The notes beneath the pieces were generated by a model. The model did not search any database and had not been told where the DNA came from. It saw only the letters and a list, made by a program, of their open reading frames with translations. A stretch of DNA of 38,790 nucleotides from Nocardia elegans NBRC 108235 (lineage in GTDB: Bacteria; Actinomycetota; Actinomycetes; Mycobacteriales; Mycobacteriaceae). This document shows positions 14,766 to 22,850 of the stretch, in pieces. The position numbers were made by a program, and so were the translations under genes. The stretch covers positions 1-38,790 of the forward strand of contig NZ_BDBF01000061.1 of the NCBI RefSeq assembly GCF_001612845.1, in the 5' to 3' direction. Every line of letters starts with the position of its first letter. The first letter of the stretch is position 1.

Positions 14766-16367
14766 TCAGTGCGAAGGCCCCGCTGCTTCCGCACTGCCGA
14801 TGGTGCCCGCGTGCGCGTACTGCGACAGGGTCGGTGCGAGCGCCCGGGGAACCCGGGCCCGCACCCGCGTACCACCCTCCTCGTGCGAGGAACTGATGAT
14901 GCGGCCGTCGGAGTGGATGCGCGCGAGCAGATCACCACGAGTGTACGGGAGCAGCACACTCACCTCGACATCGAGCCCGCCGAGGATCTCCGCCAGCCGT
15001 TCGCGCAACTGGTCGATGCCGCGTCCGGTGCGGGCCGAGACGAACACCGCGCCGGGCAGCTGCGCACGCAGATGCGCCAGCTGCGTCGCGTCCAACGCGT
15101 CGATCTTGTTCACCACCAGCAACTCCGGCGGCCCGGATCCCTCGCCCTGCTCGCGCAGCACGTCGGTGATCACCTCGCGCACGGCCTTGATCTGCTGATC
15201 GGGCAGCGCGTCGGAACCGTCGACCACATGCAGCAGCAGATCGGCGCCGGTGACCTCCTCGAGGGTGGACCGGAACGCCTCCACCAGCTGGGTCGGCAGA
15301 TGCCGGACGAATCCGACGGTGTCGGTGAAGACGACCTCGCGGCCGTCGTCGAGCGCGGCCCGGCGAGTCGTCGGATCCAGGGTGGCGAACAGCGCGTCCT
15401 GCACCAGGATGCCCGCGCCGGTCAGGGCGTTCATCAGGCTGGATTTCCCGGCGTTGGTGTAGCCGACGATCGCCACCGCCGGGATGCCGCTGGAGGTGCG
15501 CCGCGACCGCTTGGTGTCGCGGGCGGTCTTCATCTCCTTGATCTCGCGGCGCAACTTGGCCATCCGCTCGCGGATCCGGCGGCGATCGGTTTCGATCTTG
15601 GTCTCACCGGGGCCACGGGTACCCACACCGCCGCCCGCACCACCGGCCCGGCCACCGGCCTGCCGCGACATCGATTCACCCCAGCCGCGCAGTCGCGGCA
15701 GCATGTACTCCATCTGTGCCAGCGACACCTGCGCCTTACCCTCGCGGGAGGTGGCGTGCTGGGCGAAGATGTCCAGAATCAGCGCGGTGCGGTCGATGAC
15801 CTTCACCTTGACGACCTTCTCCAGCGCGTTCAGCTGCGCGGGGGTCAGCTCACCGTCGCAGATCACCGTGTCGGCGCCGGTCCCGAGCACCACCGAGCGC
15901 AATTCGTCGGCCTTACCCGAGCCGATGTAGGTGGCCGGATCGGGCCTGTCGCGGCGCTGGATCAGCGCGTCGAGCACCTGGGAGCCGGCGGTTTCGGCGA
16001 GCGCGGCCAATTCGGCCATGCTGGCGTCGGCCTGCGCGGCGTTGCCCTCGGTCCACACGCCGACCAGCACGACCCGCTCCAGTCGCAGCTGCCGGTACTC
16101 GACCTCGGTGACGTCGGTGAGCTCGGTGGACAGCCCCGCGACACGGCGCAGCGCGCTGCGTTCGTCGAGTTGCAGTTCACCGACGGTGGGCGCGGCCGCC
16201 CAGCCGTTGCCGGAGTAGCCGCTGCCGTCGTCCTCGTCGGCGTCGTAATCGCTCACGCCGGTGTCGGCGTCGTCATCGCCGATGCTGTAGTCCTGGTCCG
16301 CGTAGCCGTCCGTCTCCGAGTCGAGCTGCTCGATCGGGGTGAACTCGTACGTTTGTGATTTCCTCAT
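14766..16367 (-). CDS. hflX: GTPase HflX
   Basis: The 533-aa ribosome-associated GTPase rescues or splits stalled ribosomes in known family members. The N-terminal HflX domain (about 90-285) includes PATYIGSGKADEL, VICDGELTPAQLNALE and the Gly-rich GGRAGGAGGGVGTRGPGETK. The GTPase domain has G1 GYTNAGKSS (302-310), G3 DTVGF (349-353) and G4 NKID (420-423). The first ~55 residues are an acidic Asp/Gly-rich extension (DDDADTGVSDYDADEDDGSG) absent from compact HflX proteins. The ATG at 16367 has GGAGG three bases upstream, rather close. It is 94 bp downstream of dapF on the same strand, as in mycobacteria. Confidence 0.95.
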   Translation of the reverse strand: MRKSQTYEFTPIEQLDSETDGYADQDYSIGDDDADTGVSDYDADEDDGSGYSGNGWAAAPTVGELQLDERSALRRVAGLSTELTDVTEVEYRQLRLERVVLVGVWTEGNAAQADASMAELAALAETAGSQVLDALIQRRDRPDPATYIGSGKADELRSVVLGTGADTVICDGELTPAQLNALEKVVKVKVIDRTALILDIFAQHATSREGKAQVSLAQMEYMLPRLRGWGESMSRQAGGRAGGAGGGVGTRGPGETKIETDRRRIRERMAKLRREIKEMKTARDTKRSRRTSSGIPAVAIVGYTNAGKSSLMNALTGAGILVQDALFATLDPTTRRAALDDGREVVFTDTVGFVRHLPTQLVEAFRSTLEEVTGADLLLHVVDGSDALPDQQIKAVREVITDVLREQGEGSGPPELLVVNKIDALDATQLAHLRAQLPGAVFVSARTGRGIDQLRERLAEILGGLDVEVSVLLPYTRGDLLARIHSDGRIISSSHEEGGTRVRARVPRALAPTLSQYAHAGTIGSAEAAGPSH

Positions 16368-16461
16368 ACACCTCCATGGTCCCACGCCACAACCATCGGG
16401 CGCACTCGGATATTTCCGGCCGACGCCGGGAGCGGCCCCGGTACGGCGCAGCTCACACGGA

Positions 16462-17382
16462 TCAGGCGCCGGCCCACCACTCACCGGCGAGGTGTCCGGA
16501 ACCGACCAGCACCGAGGGGCCGCGCAACCACGCCTGCCCGTGATCGATGCCCACGGTGACGGCACCGCCGGGCACCCGGACCCGCACCTGCGCCGAATCC
16601 GCCGCCGGATCGATGCCCGCACTCGTCAGCGCCGCGGCGGCCGCGGCGACCGTGCCGGTGCCGCAGGAGCGGGTTTCGCCGACGCCGCGTTCATAGACCC
16701 GCATATCGACCGCGCCGTCCTCGCCGAGCGCGGTCAGGATCTCCACGTTCACACCGTGCGGGAACAACTCCGGATCGAAACCGGGGGGCACGGCGAGGTC
16801 GAGCGCGGCCAGTCCGTCGGCGGTGAGCCCGGGATCGACACAGGCCAGATGCGGATTGCCCACGTCGACCCCCACTCCGGGCAACGCGCTGCCGGCGACC
16901 GTGGCGGTGGAAACACCGAGCATCCGCACCCGGCCCATACCGACGGTGACCTCGCCGTGCACCTCGTCGAAGGAATGCACGACCACCGAGCGCGCGCCCG
17001 CCCGGGTGCCGACCACGAATTCGGTATCCCGCTGCATTCCGGTGGCGAGCAGATAGTGGGCGAACACGCGCACGCCGTTGCCGCACATCTCCGCGATCGA
17101 CCCATCGGCGTTGCGATAGTCCATGAACCAGTCCGCCGCGGCTACACCGTCGGGCAGTTCGGCCAGCTCGCCGCGCTCCACCAGTGCTCCCGCCCGGGCG
17201 ACGCGCAGCACACCGTCGGCGCCGATGCCCTGGCGCCGGTCACACAGCACGGCGACGGTGTCGGGGGCCAGGCGCAGGCGGGCGTCGGAGTCGGGCAGCA
17301 CCACGAAATCGTTCTGGGTCCCGTGGCCCTTGCCGAATTCGATATCGGCCGCGCCGGACCCCGTCTGCACCTGCTCGCTCAT
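16462..17382 (-). CDS. dapF: Diaminopimelate epimerase
   Basis: The 306-aa product converts LL- to meso-diaminopimelate for lysine and peptidoglycan synthesis in the cytoplasm. The two catalytic cysteines are in MCGNGVRVFAHYL (C100) and GETRSCGTGTVAAA (C240). The substrate-binding N-terminal GKGHGTQNDFVVLPD and the central VDVGNPHLAC are also present. Length and motif order match the family. The ATG is preceded by GGAGGAA. It lies 27 bp downstream of the SpoU-like gene and 94 bp upstream of hflX on the same strand. Confidence 0.96.
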   Translation of the reverse strand: MSEQVQTGSGAADIEFGKGHGTQNDFVVLPDSDARLRLAPDTVAVLCDRRQGIGADGVLRVARAGALVERGELAELPDGVAAADWFMDYRNADGSIAEMCGNGVRVFAHYLLATGMQRDTEFVVGTRAGARSVVVHSFDEVHGEVTVGMGRVRMLGVSTATVAGSALPGVGVDVGNPHLACVDPGLTADGLAALDLAVPPGFDPELFPHGVNVEILTALGEDGAVDMRVYERGVGETRSCGTGTVAAAAAALTSAGIDPAADSAQVRVRVPGGAVTVGIDHGQAWLRGPSVLVGSGHLAGEWWAGA

Positions 17383-17409
17383 CGACGTCGTTCCTCCACC
17401 CGTCCCGCA

Positions 17410-18240
17410 CTATTCACCGGCCGCGCCGGCGTTCACCTTCGATACCGACACCCGGCGCTGCCGGGATATTTCGTACAGCACGACCGATACGGCGCAGGGG
17501 GTGGCCGGCATCGCACCCGCCGGAATCCGCACCATCTCGTCGCATGCGTCGCGCCACCGCGCGTCGAGCTCGCCGTCGTCGGCGAACACCATGATCGTCG
17601 CATCCGCGAAGGTGTGCGCATCGACCGGCTCGTCGGCGGGGTCCGCACCGACACCGACCAGCCGGGCCGGGACTCCCGCGACCGCCCGCAATTCGGCGAC
17701 GGCAGCCGGGCCGGGCACTCGCACCACCGGCACCGCGAACAACGCGCCGGCCGAGGCGCGCACACACCGCGGGTCGTATTCGTCCGCGCCGGAACCGCTG
17801 ATCACCACCGCGGCGGCGCCGAAGGCGTGCGCGGTGCGCAGCACACTGCCCAGCCGCAGCGCGGAGGCCGGTCTATCGATCACGACCACCGGACGTGCCG
17901 GATCGAGGCGGACCTCCGAGCCGTCCCGGCTGCGGGTGTGCGCCAGCGCCACCAGTTCCGGTGTGCCGGTATCGGGTTCGGCGAGTTCGTCGAGGGCGTC
18001 GCCGACCAGTCCGATCGCCGGCACCGCGTCGTTGTCGAGCACCTCGCGCGCCCACGCCGGCAGCGGGGCGCCGGGGCGGTACAGCACCGCTTCCAGCGGC
18101 CAGCCGTTCGCCACCGCCGCGGTGATCGGTTCGCGGCCATGGACGAGAAAGCGGCCGTCGCGCCGGCGGCGGGCGCGGTTGCCGAGATAGGCTCGCCACT
18201 CCCCCACGGAGGCATTACGGGTCGTCGATGGGCGGGTCAC
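17410..18240 (-). CDS. SpoU/TrmH-fold protein with degenerate catalytic motifs
   Basis: The 276-aa product has the architecture of a 2'-O-ribose methyltransferase of the SpoU family: an L30e-like N-terminal substrate domain (GRFLVHGREPITAAVANGW) and a C-terminal knotted domain. The three SPOUT motifs are eroded. Motif 1 reads RPASALRLGSVLRTAHAFG, lacking the conserved Asn. Motif 2 is VFADDGEL instead of a G-N/S-E-G loop. Motif 3 is IPAGAMPATPCAVSVVLYE, lacking Ser-Leu-Asn. It may have lost activity or changed role. The GTG start overlaps the miaA stop by 4 bp (GTGA), so it is co-translated with miaA. It has no counterpart in the M. tuberculosis cluster as I recall it. Confidence 0.8.
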   Translation of the reverse strand: MTRPSTTRNASVGEWRAYLGNRARRRRDGRFLVHGREPITAAVANGWPLEAVLYRPGAPLPAWAREVLDNDAVPAIGLVGDALDELAEPDTGTPELVALAHTRSRDGSEVRLDPARPVVVIDRPASALRLGSVLRTAHAFGAAAVVISGSGADEYDPRCVRASAGALFAVPVVRVPGPAAVAELRAVAGVPARLVGVGADPADEPVDAHTFADATIMVFADDGELDARWRDACDEMVRIPAGAMPATPCAVSVVLYEISRQRRVSVSKVNAGAAGE

Positions 18241-19160
18241 TGCCGAATCGATTCCTGTTCGTCGAGCACATGGGCCAGTAGCGCATCCGCCAGGCGCGGA
18301 TCGGCGCCGTCGACCCAGTGCACCCGTGGGTCGCGGCGGAACCAGGAGCGTTGCCGGCGCACATAGCGGCGGGTGCCGATCAGCGTGCGCTCACGCGCAT
18401 GGCTCAGGTCGTATTCGTTGTCGAGATGAGCCAGGACTTGTGCGTAACCGATCGCCCGGCGTGCCGTCTGGCCCCGACGCAGGCCACGGGCGATCAATTC
18501 GCGCACCTCGTCGACGAGACCCTGCGCGAACATGGTCTCGGTGCGGGTCTCGATGCGCGCGTCGAGTTCAGCGGTCTCGCGGTCGACACCGATGATCGTG
18601 GTATTCCATCGGGGCGTGCCGCGTTGCGGCTGCGAGGCGGCGAACGGCCGGCCGGTGAGTTCGACGACCTCGAGCGCCCGTACGATCCGCCGCCCGTCGG
18701 TGGGCAGAATGGTCTGCGCCGCAACGGGATCGGCCGCGCGCAGGGCGGCATGGACGGCGGCGACCCCGTCGCGTTCGAGGACCGCCTCCCACTTCGCGCG
18801 GACGCGGGTGTCGGTGGCCGGGAATTCCCACTCGTCCAGCAGCGCCTGGACATACATCATCGAACCGCCCACGATGACCGGCACCCGGCCGCGCGCGAGA
18901 ATGTCCTCGACGTCGGCCGAGGCCGCGGCCTGATAGGCGGCGACGGTGGCCGTTTCGGTCACCTCCAGCACGTCGAGCTGGTGGTGCGGAATGCCACGGC
19001 GCTGCTGCGGCGGCAGTTTGGCGGTGCCGATATCCATGCCGCGATACAGCTGCATGGCGTCGATATTGACGATCTCCCCGTCCAGGCGAACCGCCAATTC
19101 CAATGCCAGATCCGACTTTCCGGTCGCGGTCGGGCCGATGACGGCGATGGGCGCACTCAT
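18237..19160 (-). CDS. miaA: tRNA dimethylallyltransferase
   Basis: The 307-aa product transfers the dimethylallyl group to A37 of tRNAs reading UNN codons, providing the substrate of MiaB encoded about 4 kb away. The P-loop GPTATGKSDLA (residues 9-19) is followed by IVNIDAMQLYRGMDIGTAK with the conserved Asp, then GGSMMYVQALLDEWEF, then RRIVRALEV, and the C-terminal RRYVRRQRSWFRRDP. The ATG at 19160 overlaps the upstream gene stop (ATGA, 4 bp) and the gene itself overlaps the SpoU-like gene, so three genes are translationally coupled. Confidence 0.96.
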   Translation of the reverse strand: MSAPIAVIGPTATGKSDLALELAVRLDGEIVNIDAMQLYRGMDIGTAKLPPQQRRGIPHHQLDVLEVTETATVAAYQAAASADVEDILARGRVPVIVGGSMMYVQALLDEWEFPATDTRVRAKWEAVLERDGVAAVHAALRAADPVAAQTILPTDGRRIVRALEVVELTGRPFAASQPQRGTPRWNTTIIGVDRETAELDARIETRTETMFAQGLVDEVRELIARGLRRGQTARRAIGYAQVLAHLDNEYDLSHARERTLIGTRRYVRRQRSWFRRDPRVHWVDGADPRLADALLAHVLDEQESIRQ

Positions 19161-19918
19161 CGCGCACCCGCCGGATACCAGATCGACGCGTGGTAGCCCA
19201 CACCGAAAGGTGCTGCGCGATAGAGGGTTTCGACCTTCGGATCGGCGGTGTCGATACCGAACAGACCGGCCAGAACTTGAAAGCCGGGACGGCCCGCCAC
19301 CTCGAGTTCGGCACACAGCCGCGAGTCCAGTGCGCCGAGTGCCGCGCGGTCACCGGCGTCGAGGGCGGCGTCGATCCGCTGTTGTTCGCCTTCGGCACGG
19401 GGATCGAGGTATCCGGGCGAGGTGGTGGACAGGGTCGCGGCGCCGTCGGCCACGATCAGCACACCGTGCGCACGCGGGTCGGCGTCCAGCTCGCCGCGCA
19501 ATCGAGCCCCCAGATCCACGCAGCGGGCGGGCTCGGCGCCGGGATCGACCGGCAGCGCCCGCGCCTCGATGTCCTCGCCGTCCTCGGCCGCGATCCGTCC
19601 GCGCAGCCATGCGCCCACCAGCAGCGCGGTCGGCCAGTCGAATCGCGGCTCACCGCCGGGGTCCGTCGCCGACAACGCGACCGGGACGTCCGCGCCGAAG
19701 CCGCGGAAACTGCCCACGCCGGTCGGCGGCTCGGTGCCCGCGCCGACGATGGTCCAGTGCCGGGCCTGCCGCGCCAGCAGCCGCCCCGCCTCCAGGACGG
19801 CCTCGCGCAGTTGCGGTACCTGCGCGGCCGGGTGGGTGGCGTCGGTCAGCGGGGTCGCACCGCCCAGTTCGGGAATCAGCACGAGCGGCGAGGGAATCAG
19901 CGCGGCGACACGAAACAC
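19157..19918 (-). CDS. Class III extradiol dioxygenase-like protein (Rv2728c-like)
   Basis: The 253-aa product resembles the LigB-fold family encoded next to miaA in mycobacteria (Rv2728c position). It begins VAALIPSPLVLIPELGG and has internal HGVLIVADGAATLS and the C-terminal GYHASIWYPAGAR. Enzymes of this fold bind Fe(II) through His and Glu; few His residues are present here, so catalytic activity is unsure. It starts with GTG without a Shine-Dalgarno, and a TACCGT sequence lies just upstream, so it may be leaderless. It overlaps miaA by 4 bp and heads the four-gene miaA-dapF run. Confidence 0.7.
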   Translation of the reverse strand: MFRVAALIPSPLVLIPELGGATPLTDATHPAAQVPQLREAVLEAGRLLARQARHWTIVGAGTEPPTGVGSFRGFGADVPVALSATDPGGEPRFDWPTALLVGAWLRGRIAAEDGEDIEARALPVDPGAEPARCVDLGARLRGELDADPRAHGVLIVADGAATLSTTSPGYLDPRAEGEQQRIDAALDAGDRAALGALDSRLCAELEVAGRPGFQVLAGLFGIDTADPKVETLYRAAPFGVGYHASIWYPAGAR

Positions 19919-20116
19919 CCGTCAACGGTAGCGGCCGCCGGGAAACGGCAGCCGAGGCCGCCGCTCACCCCGGGTGATCGTGTTCCCACCACCCTCAACC
20001 GTCACTCGGTCCACGCCACCGTTCGCAAGAGAGGGCAATTCTGTCTATTGGCTGGTTGAATGGGATCTGCTAGGGCGTAACCAGGCAGCCGTGACGCGCG
20101 GCAGGGATGAGGAGCG

Positions 20117-21625
20117 ATGACCGACAACAGCGGAACCGAGAAGGCAGTGCATCCGGAAACCGGCGCGGCGCAGCAGTCCAGCAATCCCGCCGCGAAGCGT
20201 CCGACTCCGGCCGATGCCGCCCCGAAGCCCGGCGCGGCGCCACGCACTGGAGTACCCAAGCCGGGGGCGCCCAAACCCTCCGCGGCGCAGCGAGCCGAAC
20301 CGGCGGCGAAACCGGCGGCGACGCACCACGTCAAACCGGCTCCCGTCCCCGGCCCCGCCCATGAGCATCCGCATCCGGTGGTCGTGCCGACCGTCAGCGA
20401 TCCCAGCGAATGGGGCCGGGTCGACGACGACGGCACCGCCTGGGTCAAAACCGCCGGCGGCGAACGCGTCGTCGGCTCGTGGCAGGCCGGTGACGCCGCC
20501 GAGGGCCTGGCGCATTTCGGGCGTCGCTTCGACGATCTGGCCACCGAGGTCGCGCTGCTCGAGGCTCGCCTCGCGGCCGGCACGGACGCCCGCAAGACCA
20601 AGGCCGCGGCCGTCGCGCTCGCCGAATCCCTGCCCACCGCGGCGGTGATCGGCGATGTGGACGGTCTGGCGCAGCGTCTGCAGGCGATCATCGAACATTC
20701 CGACGAGGCGGCCGCCCACGCCAAGGAGGAGAAGGAACGCACCCGGCACGAGCACACCGAACGCAAGGAGGCGCTGTGCGCGGAGGCCGAGCAGATCGCC
20801 GCCGAATCCACCCAGTGGAAGGCGGCCGGTGACCGGCTGCGCGAAATCCTCGAGGAGTGGAAGTCCATCCGCGGGGTGGACCGCAAGGTCGACGACGCGC
20901 TGTGGCGGCGCTTCTCCAAGGCGCGCGAGGCGTTCAACCGCCGCCGGGGCGCGCACTTCGCCGAACTCGATCGCGAACGCGCCGCCGCGAAGACACGCAA
21001 AGAGGAACTGTGCGCGCGGGCCGAGGAGCTGTCCGATTCCACCGACTGGGTGGGCACCGCCGCGGTCTTCCGGGATCTGCTGACCGAGTGGAAGGCGGCC
21101 GGGCGCGCCCCCCGCGAGGCCGACGAGCAGTTGTGGCGGCGCTTCAAGAGCGCCCAGGACGTGTTCTTCGCCGCGCGCAATGCCGCCGCCTCCGAACGCG
21201 ATGCCGAATTCGGGCAGAACGCGGCGGCCAAGGAGGAACTGCTGCGCCACTACGAGGACCGCATCCCCGAGCACATCGAACCCGATTCCGCGACACTGGA
21301 TTCCGCGCGTGCCGCCCTGCGCGAACTGCAGGAGCGGTGGGATGCGATCGGCAAGGTGCCGCGCGAGCGCATGCACGAACTCGAAGGCAAACTGCGGGCG
21401 CTGGAGAAGCGGGTACGCGAGGCGGTGGACGCCCAGTGGCGGCGTACCGATCCCGAGGCGATGGCTCGCGCGGCGCAGTTCCGCGAGCGGGTCGCCCAGT
21501 TCGAGGAGCAGGCGGCCAAGGCCGAGGCGGCGGGCCGCACACGCGATGCCGAGAAGGCGCTCGAACAGGCCAAGCAATGGCGTGAATGGGCGGATGCCGC
21601 CGAGGGTGCGGTCAGCCGGCGCTGA
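20117..21625 (+). CDS. DUF349 repeat protein (Rv2731-like)
   Basis: The 502-aa coiled, highly charged product has an N-terminal ~85 residues rich in Ala/Pro/Lys (AAPKPGAAPRTGVPKPGAPK), then an all-helical region with DUF349 repeats. Two clear copies are EWKSIRGVDRKVDDALWRRF (about 252-271) and EWKAAGRAPREADEQLWRRF (about 324-343), with a weaker third, ERWDAIGKVPRERMHELEGK (about 409-428). DUF349 proteins have no settled function. The ATG has GAGGAG two bases upstream. It diverges from the Rv2728c-like gene, as in M. tuberculosis. A TTGGCT-N17-TAGGGC pair about 40 bp upstream may be its promoter. Confidence 0.85.
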   Translation: MTDNSGTEKAVHPETGAAQQSSNPAAKRPTPADAAPKPGAAPRTGVPKPGAPKPSAAQRAEPAAKPAATHHVKPAPVPGPAHEHPHPVVVPTVSDPSEWGRVDDDGTAWVKTAGGERVVGSWQAGDAAEGLAHFGRRFDDLATEVALLEARLAAGTDARKTKAAAVALAESLPTAAVIGDVDGLAQRLQAIIEHSDEAAAHAKEEKERTRHEHTERKEALCAEAEQIAAESTQWKAAGDRLREILEEWKSIRGVDRKVDDALWRRFSKAREAFNRRRGAHFAELDRERAAAKTRKEELCARAEELSDSTDWVGTAAVFRDLLTEWKAAGRAPREADEQLWRRFKSAQDVFFAARNAAASERDAEFGQNAAAKEELLRHYEDRIPEHIEPDSATLDSARAALRELQERWDAIGKVPRERMHELEGKLRALEKRVREAVDAQWRRTDPEAMARAAQFRERVAQFEEQAAKAEAAGRTRDAEKALEQAKQWREWADAAEGAVSRR

Positions 21626-21635
21626 GCCGTTCGTT

Positions 21636-21676
21636 CACCGGCCGGCGGTGTCGAGTTCGCCGCCGAACGGCCGGTG
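21636..21676 (+). terminator. Stem-loop after the DUF349 gene
   Basis: CACCGGCCG (21636-21644) pairs with CGGCCGGTG (21668-21676), with additional internal GCGG/CCGC pairing. It starts 10 bp after the DUF349 stop. No U-tract is present. It is a plausible GC-type terminator or attenuating structure before the next gene. Confidence 0.45.
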
Positions 21677-21716
21677 CACGCCGCCGCCCCGCAGCAATCT
21701 CGACGAGGAGCCGACC

Positions 21717-22118
21717 ATGGATGTCCGCGAGATCAATCGAGGCGTCATCGAGCAGTTCCGCGCCGGTGGCCCGATCGAGGGGATGCACCGGGATCGTCTG
21801 GTGCTTCTCACCACCACCGGCCGGCGGTCGGGGACGCCGCACACCACGCCGATGATGTTCCATCCCGACGGCGACCGGTTGCTCGTCGTCGCCTCGAACG
21901 TGGGCGCCCCGCGACATCCGGACTGGTATCTGAACCTCGTCGCCGATCCGGCGGTGACGGTCGAGGTCGACCGGGAGACCTATCCGGCCACCGCGGTACC
22001 GCTGCAGGGCGCCGACTACGACCGGGCGTGGACGGAGCTCACCGCGTTGTATCCGTTCTTCGCCGACCACGCGAAGAAGACCGAGCGCACCATCCCCGTG
22101 GTGGCGCTGCAACGCTGA
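21717..22118 (+). CDS. Deazaflavin (F420)-dependent nitroreductase/quinone reductase family protein
   Basis: The 133-aa Ddn-like split-barrel protein has the signature LVLLTTTGRRSGTPHTTPM (residues 28-46), RLLVVASNVGAPRHPDWYLN and VEVDRETYPATA, which in the family form the F420-binding groove. It probably reduces quinones or xenobiotics using F420H2. The ATG at 21717 has GAGGAG seven bases upstream. It follows the DUF349 gene by 91 bp and converges on the Rv2732c-like gene with a 12-bp gap. It is a clearer Ddn-type member than the gene at 3260-3619. Confidence 0.85.
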   Translation: MDVREINRGVIEQFRAGGPIEGMHRDRLVLLTTTGRRSGTPHTTPMMFHPDGDRLLVVASNVGAPRHPDWYLNLVADPAVTVEVDRETYPATAVPLQGADYDRAWTELTALYPFFADHAKKTERTIPVVALQR

Positions 22119-22130
22119 GTGCCGGACCGG

Positions 22131-22847
22131 CTACTTGTCGTCGCCGAACAGCCGGCGCCGGTCCTGCTCTTCCTTTTCGGCGGCCGCGATGCGCCGGCGC
22201 TCTTCGGCCTCGAGCTGGAGCGCGGTCCGGCTCCACACCACGCGGATCCAGTGGAAGGTCAGCACCACGATCCCGATCGTGGCCAGAATCAGTCCGATGC
22301 CCGGCCCGGCGCCGTGGTAGTTGCCGAGGCCGGGGGTCTGGCGGTGCCAGATCGAGAGCACCCCGAAGACGCTGCCCACCGCGGATCCGGCGACCGCGAC
22401 CCAAGCCAGCGCCCAGCGGCGGGTGACCAGCGCCAGCGACGAGAACCCGATCCCGAAGATCACCACGAACCATTCGAAGACCCGCGACGGCAGCCCGATG
22501 TGCTCGGCCTGCGCGTGGTTGTCGAAGGCCAGCACATCCAGGCCGCGAGCGGCGCCGGCATGCGGCAGGATCAGCGACAGCAGCAGGACGAACACCGCGA
22601 TCGCGACCACCATCGCCCGCGTCCCGGGATCGATCTCGCCGGCGATCTTGCGTTCGACGGCCTCGAGGTCGCCGCGGAACTGCTCGAAGACCTTCGACTC
22701 TGCGGGGTTCATGCTCTCCTCATTCGGCTCGGTCGCATCGTTCGGCTGCTGCGCCGGTGGCTGGTGGGGGTGCTGCGGCGCGGACGCGTCACCGGATCGC
22801 TCCGGTGTGGCGTCGCGATCGGCGTCCTCGTTCCCGCGTTCGGCCAT
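22131..22847 (-). CDS. Four-helix membrane protein (Rv2732c-like)
   Basis: The 238-aa product has a hydrophilic Pro/Asn/Glu-rich N-terminus (1-45), a helical segment ESKVFEQFRGDLEAVERKIA, four membrane segments (about 79-94, 122-140, 145-168, 181-201) and a charged coiled C-terminus (EAEERRRIAAAEKEEQDRRR). Its place directly after miaB (3-bp gap) matches Rv2732c of M. tuberculosis. Function unknown. An in-frame ATG at residue 46 is an alternative start, but the first ATG gives the tight spacing to miaB. Confidence 0.8.
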   Translation of the reverse strand: MAERGNEDADRDATPERSGDASAPQHPHQPPAQQPNDATEPNEESMNPAESKVFEQFRGDLEAVERKIAGEIDPGTRAMVVAIAVFVLLLSLILPHAGAARGLDVLAFDNHAQAEHIGLPSRVFEWFVVIFGIGFSSLALVTRRWALAWVAVAGSAVGSVFGVLSIWHRQTPGLGNYHGAGPGIGLILATIGIVVLTFHWIRVVWSRTALQLEAEERRRIAAAEKEEQDRRRLFGDDK

Positions 22848-22850
22848 CGG

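Noticed and set aside
14769..18366. Long plus-strand frames (529 and 675 codons) opposite hflX, dapF and the SpoU-like gene
   Set aside because: The minus-strand genes have catalytic motifs and correct lengths; the opposite frames have none.
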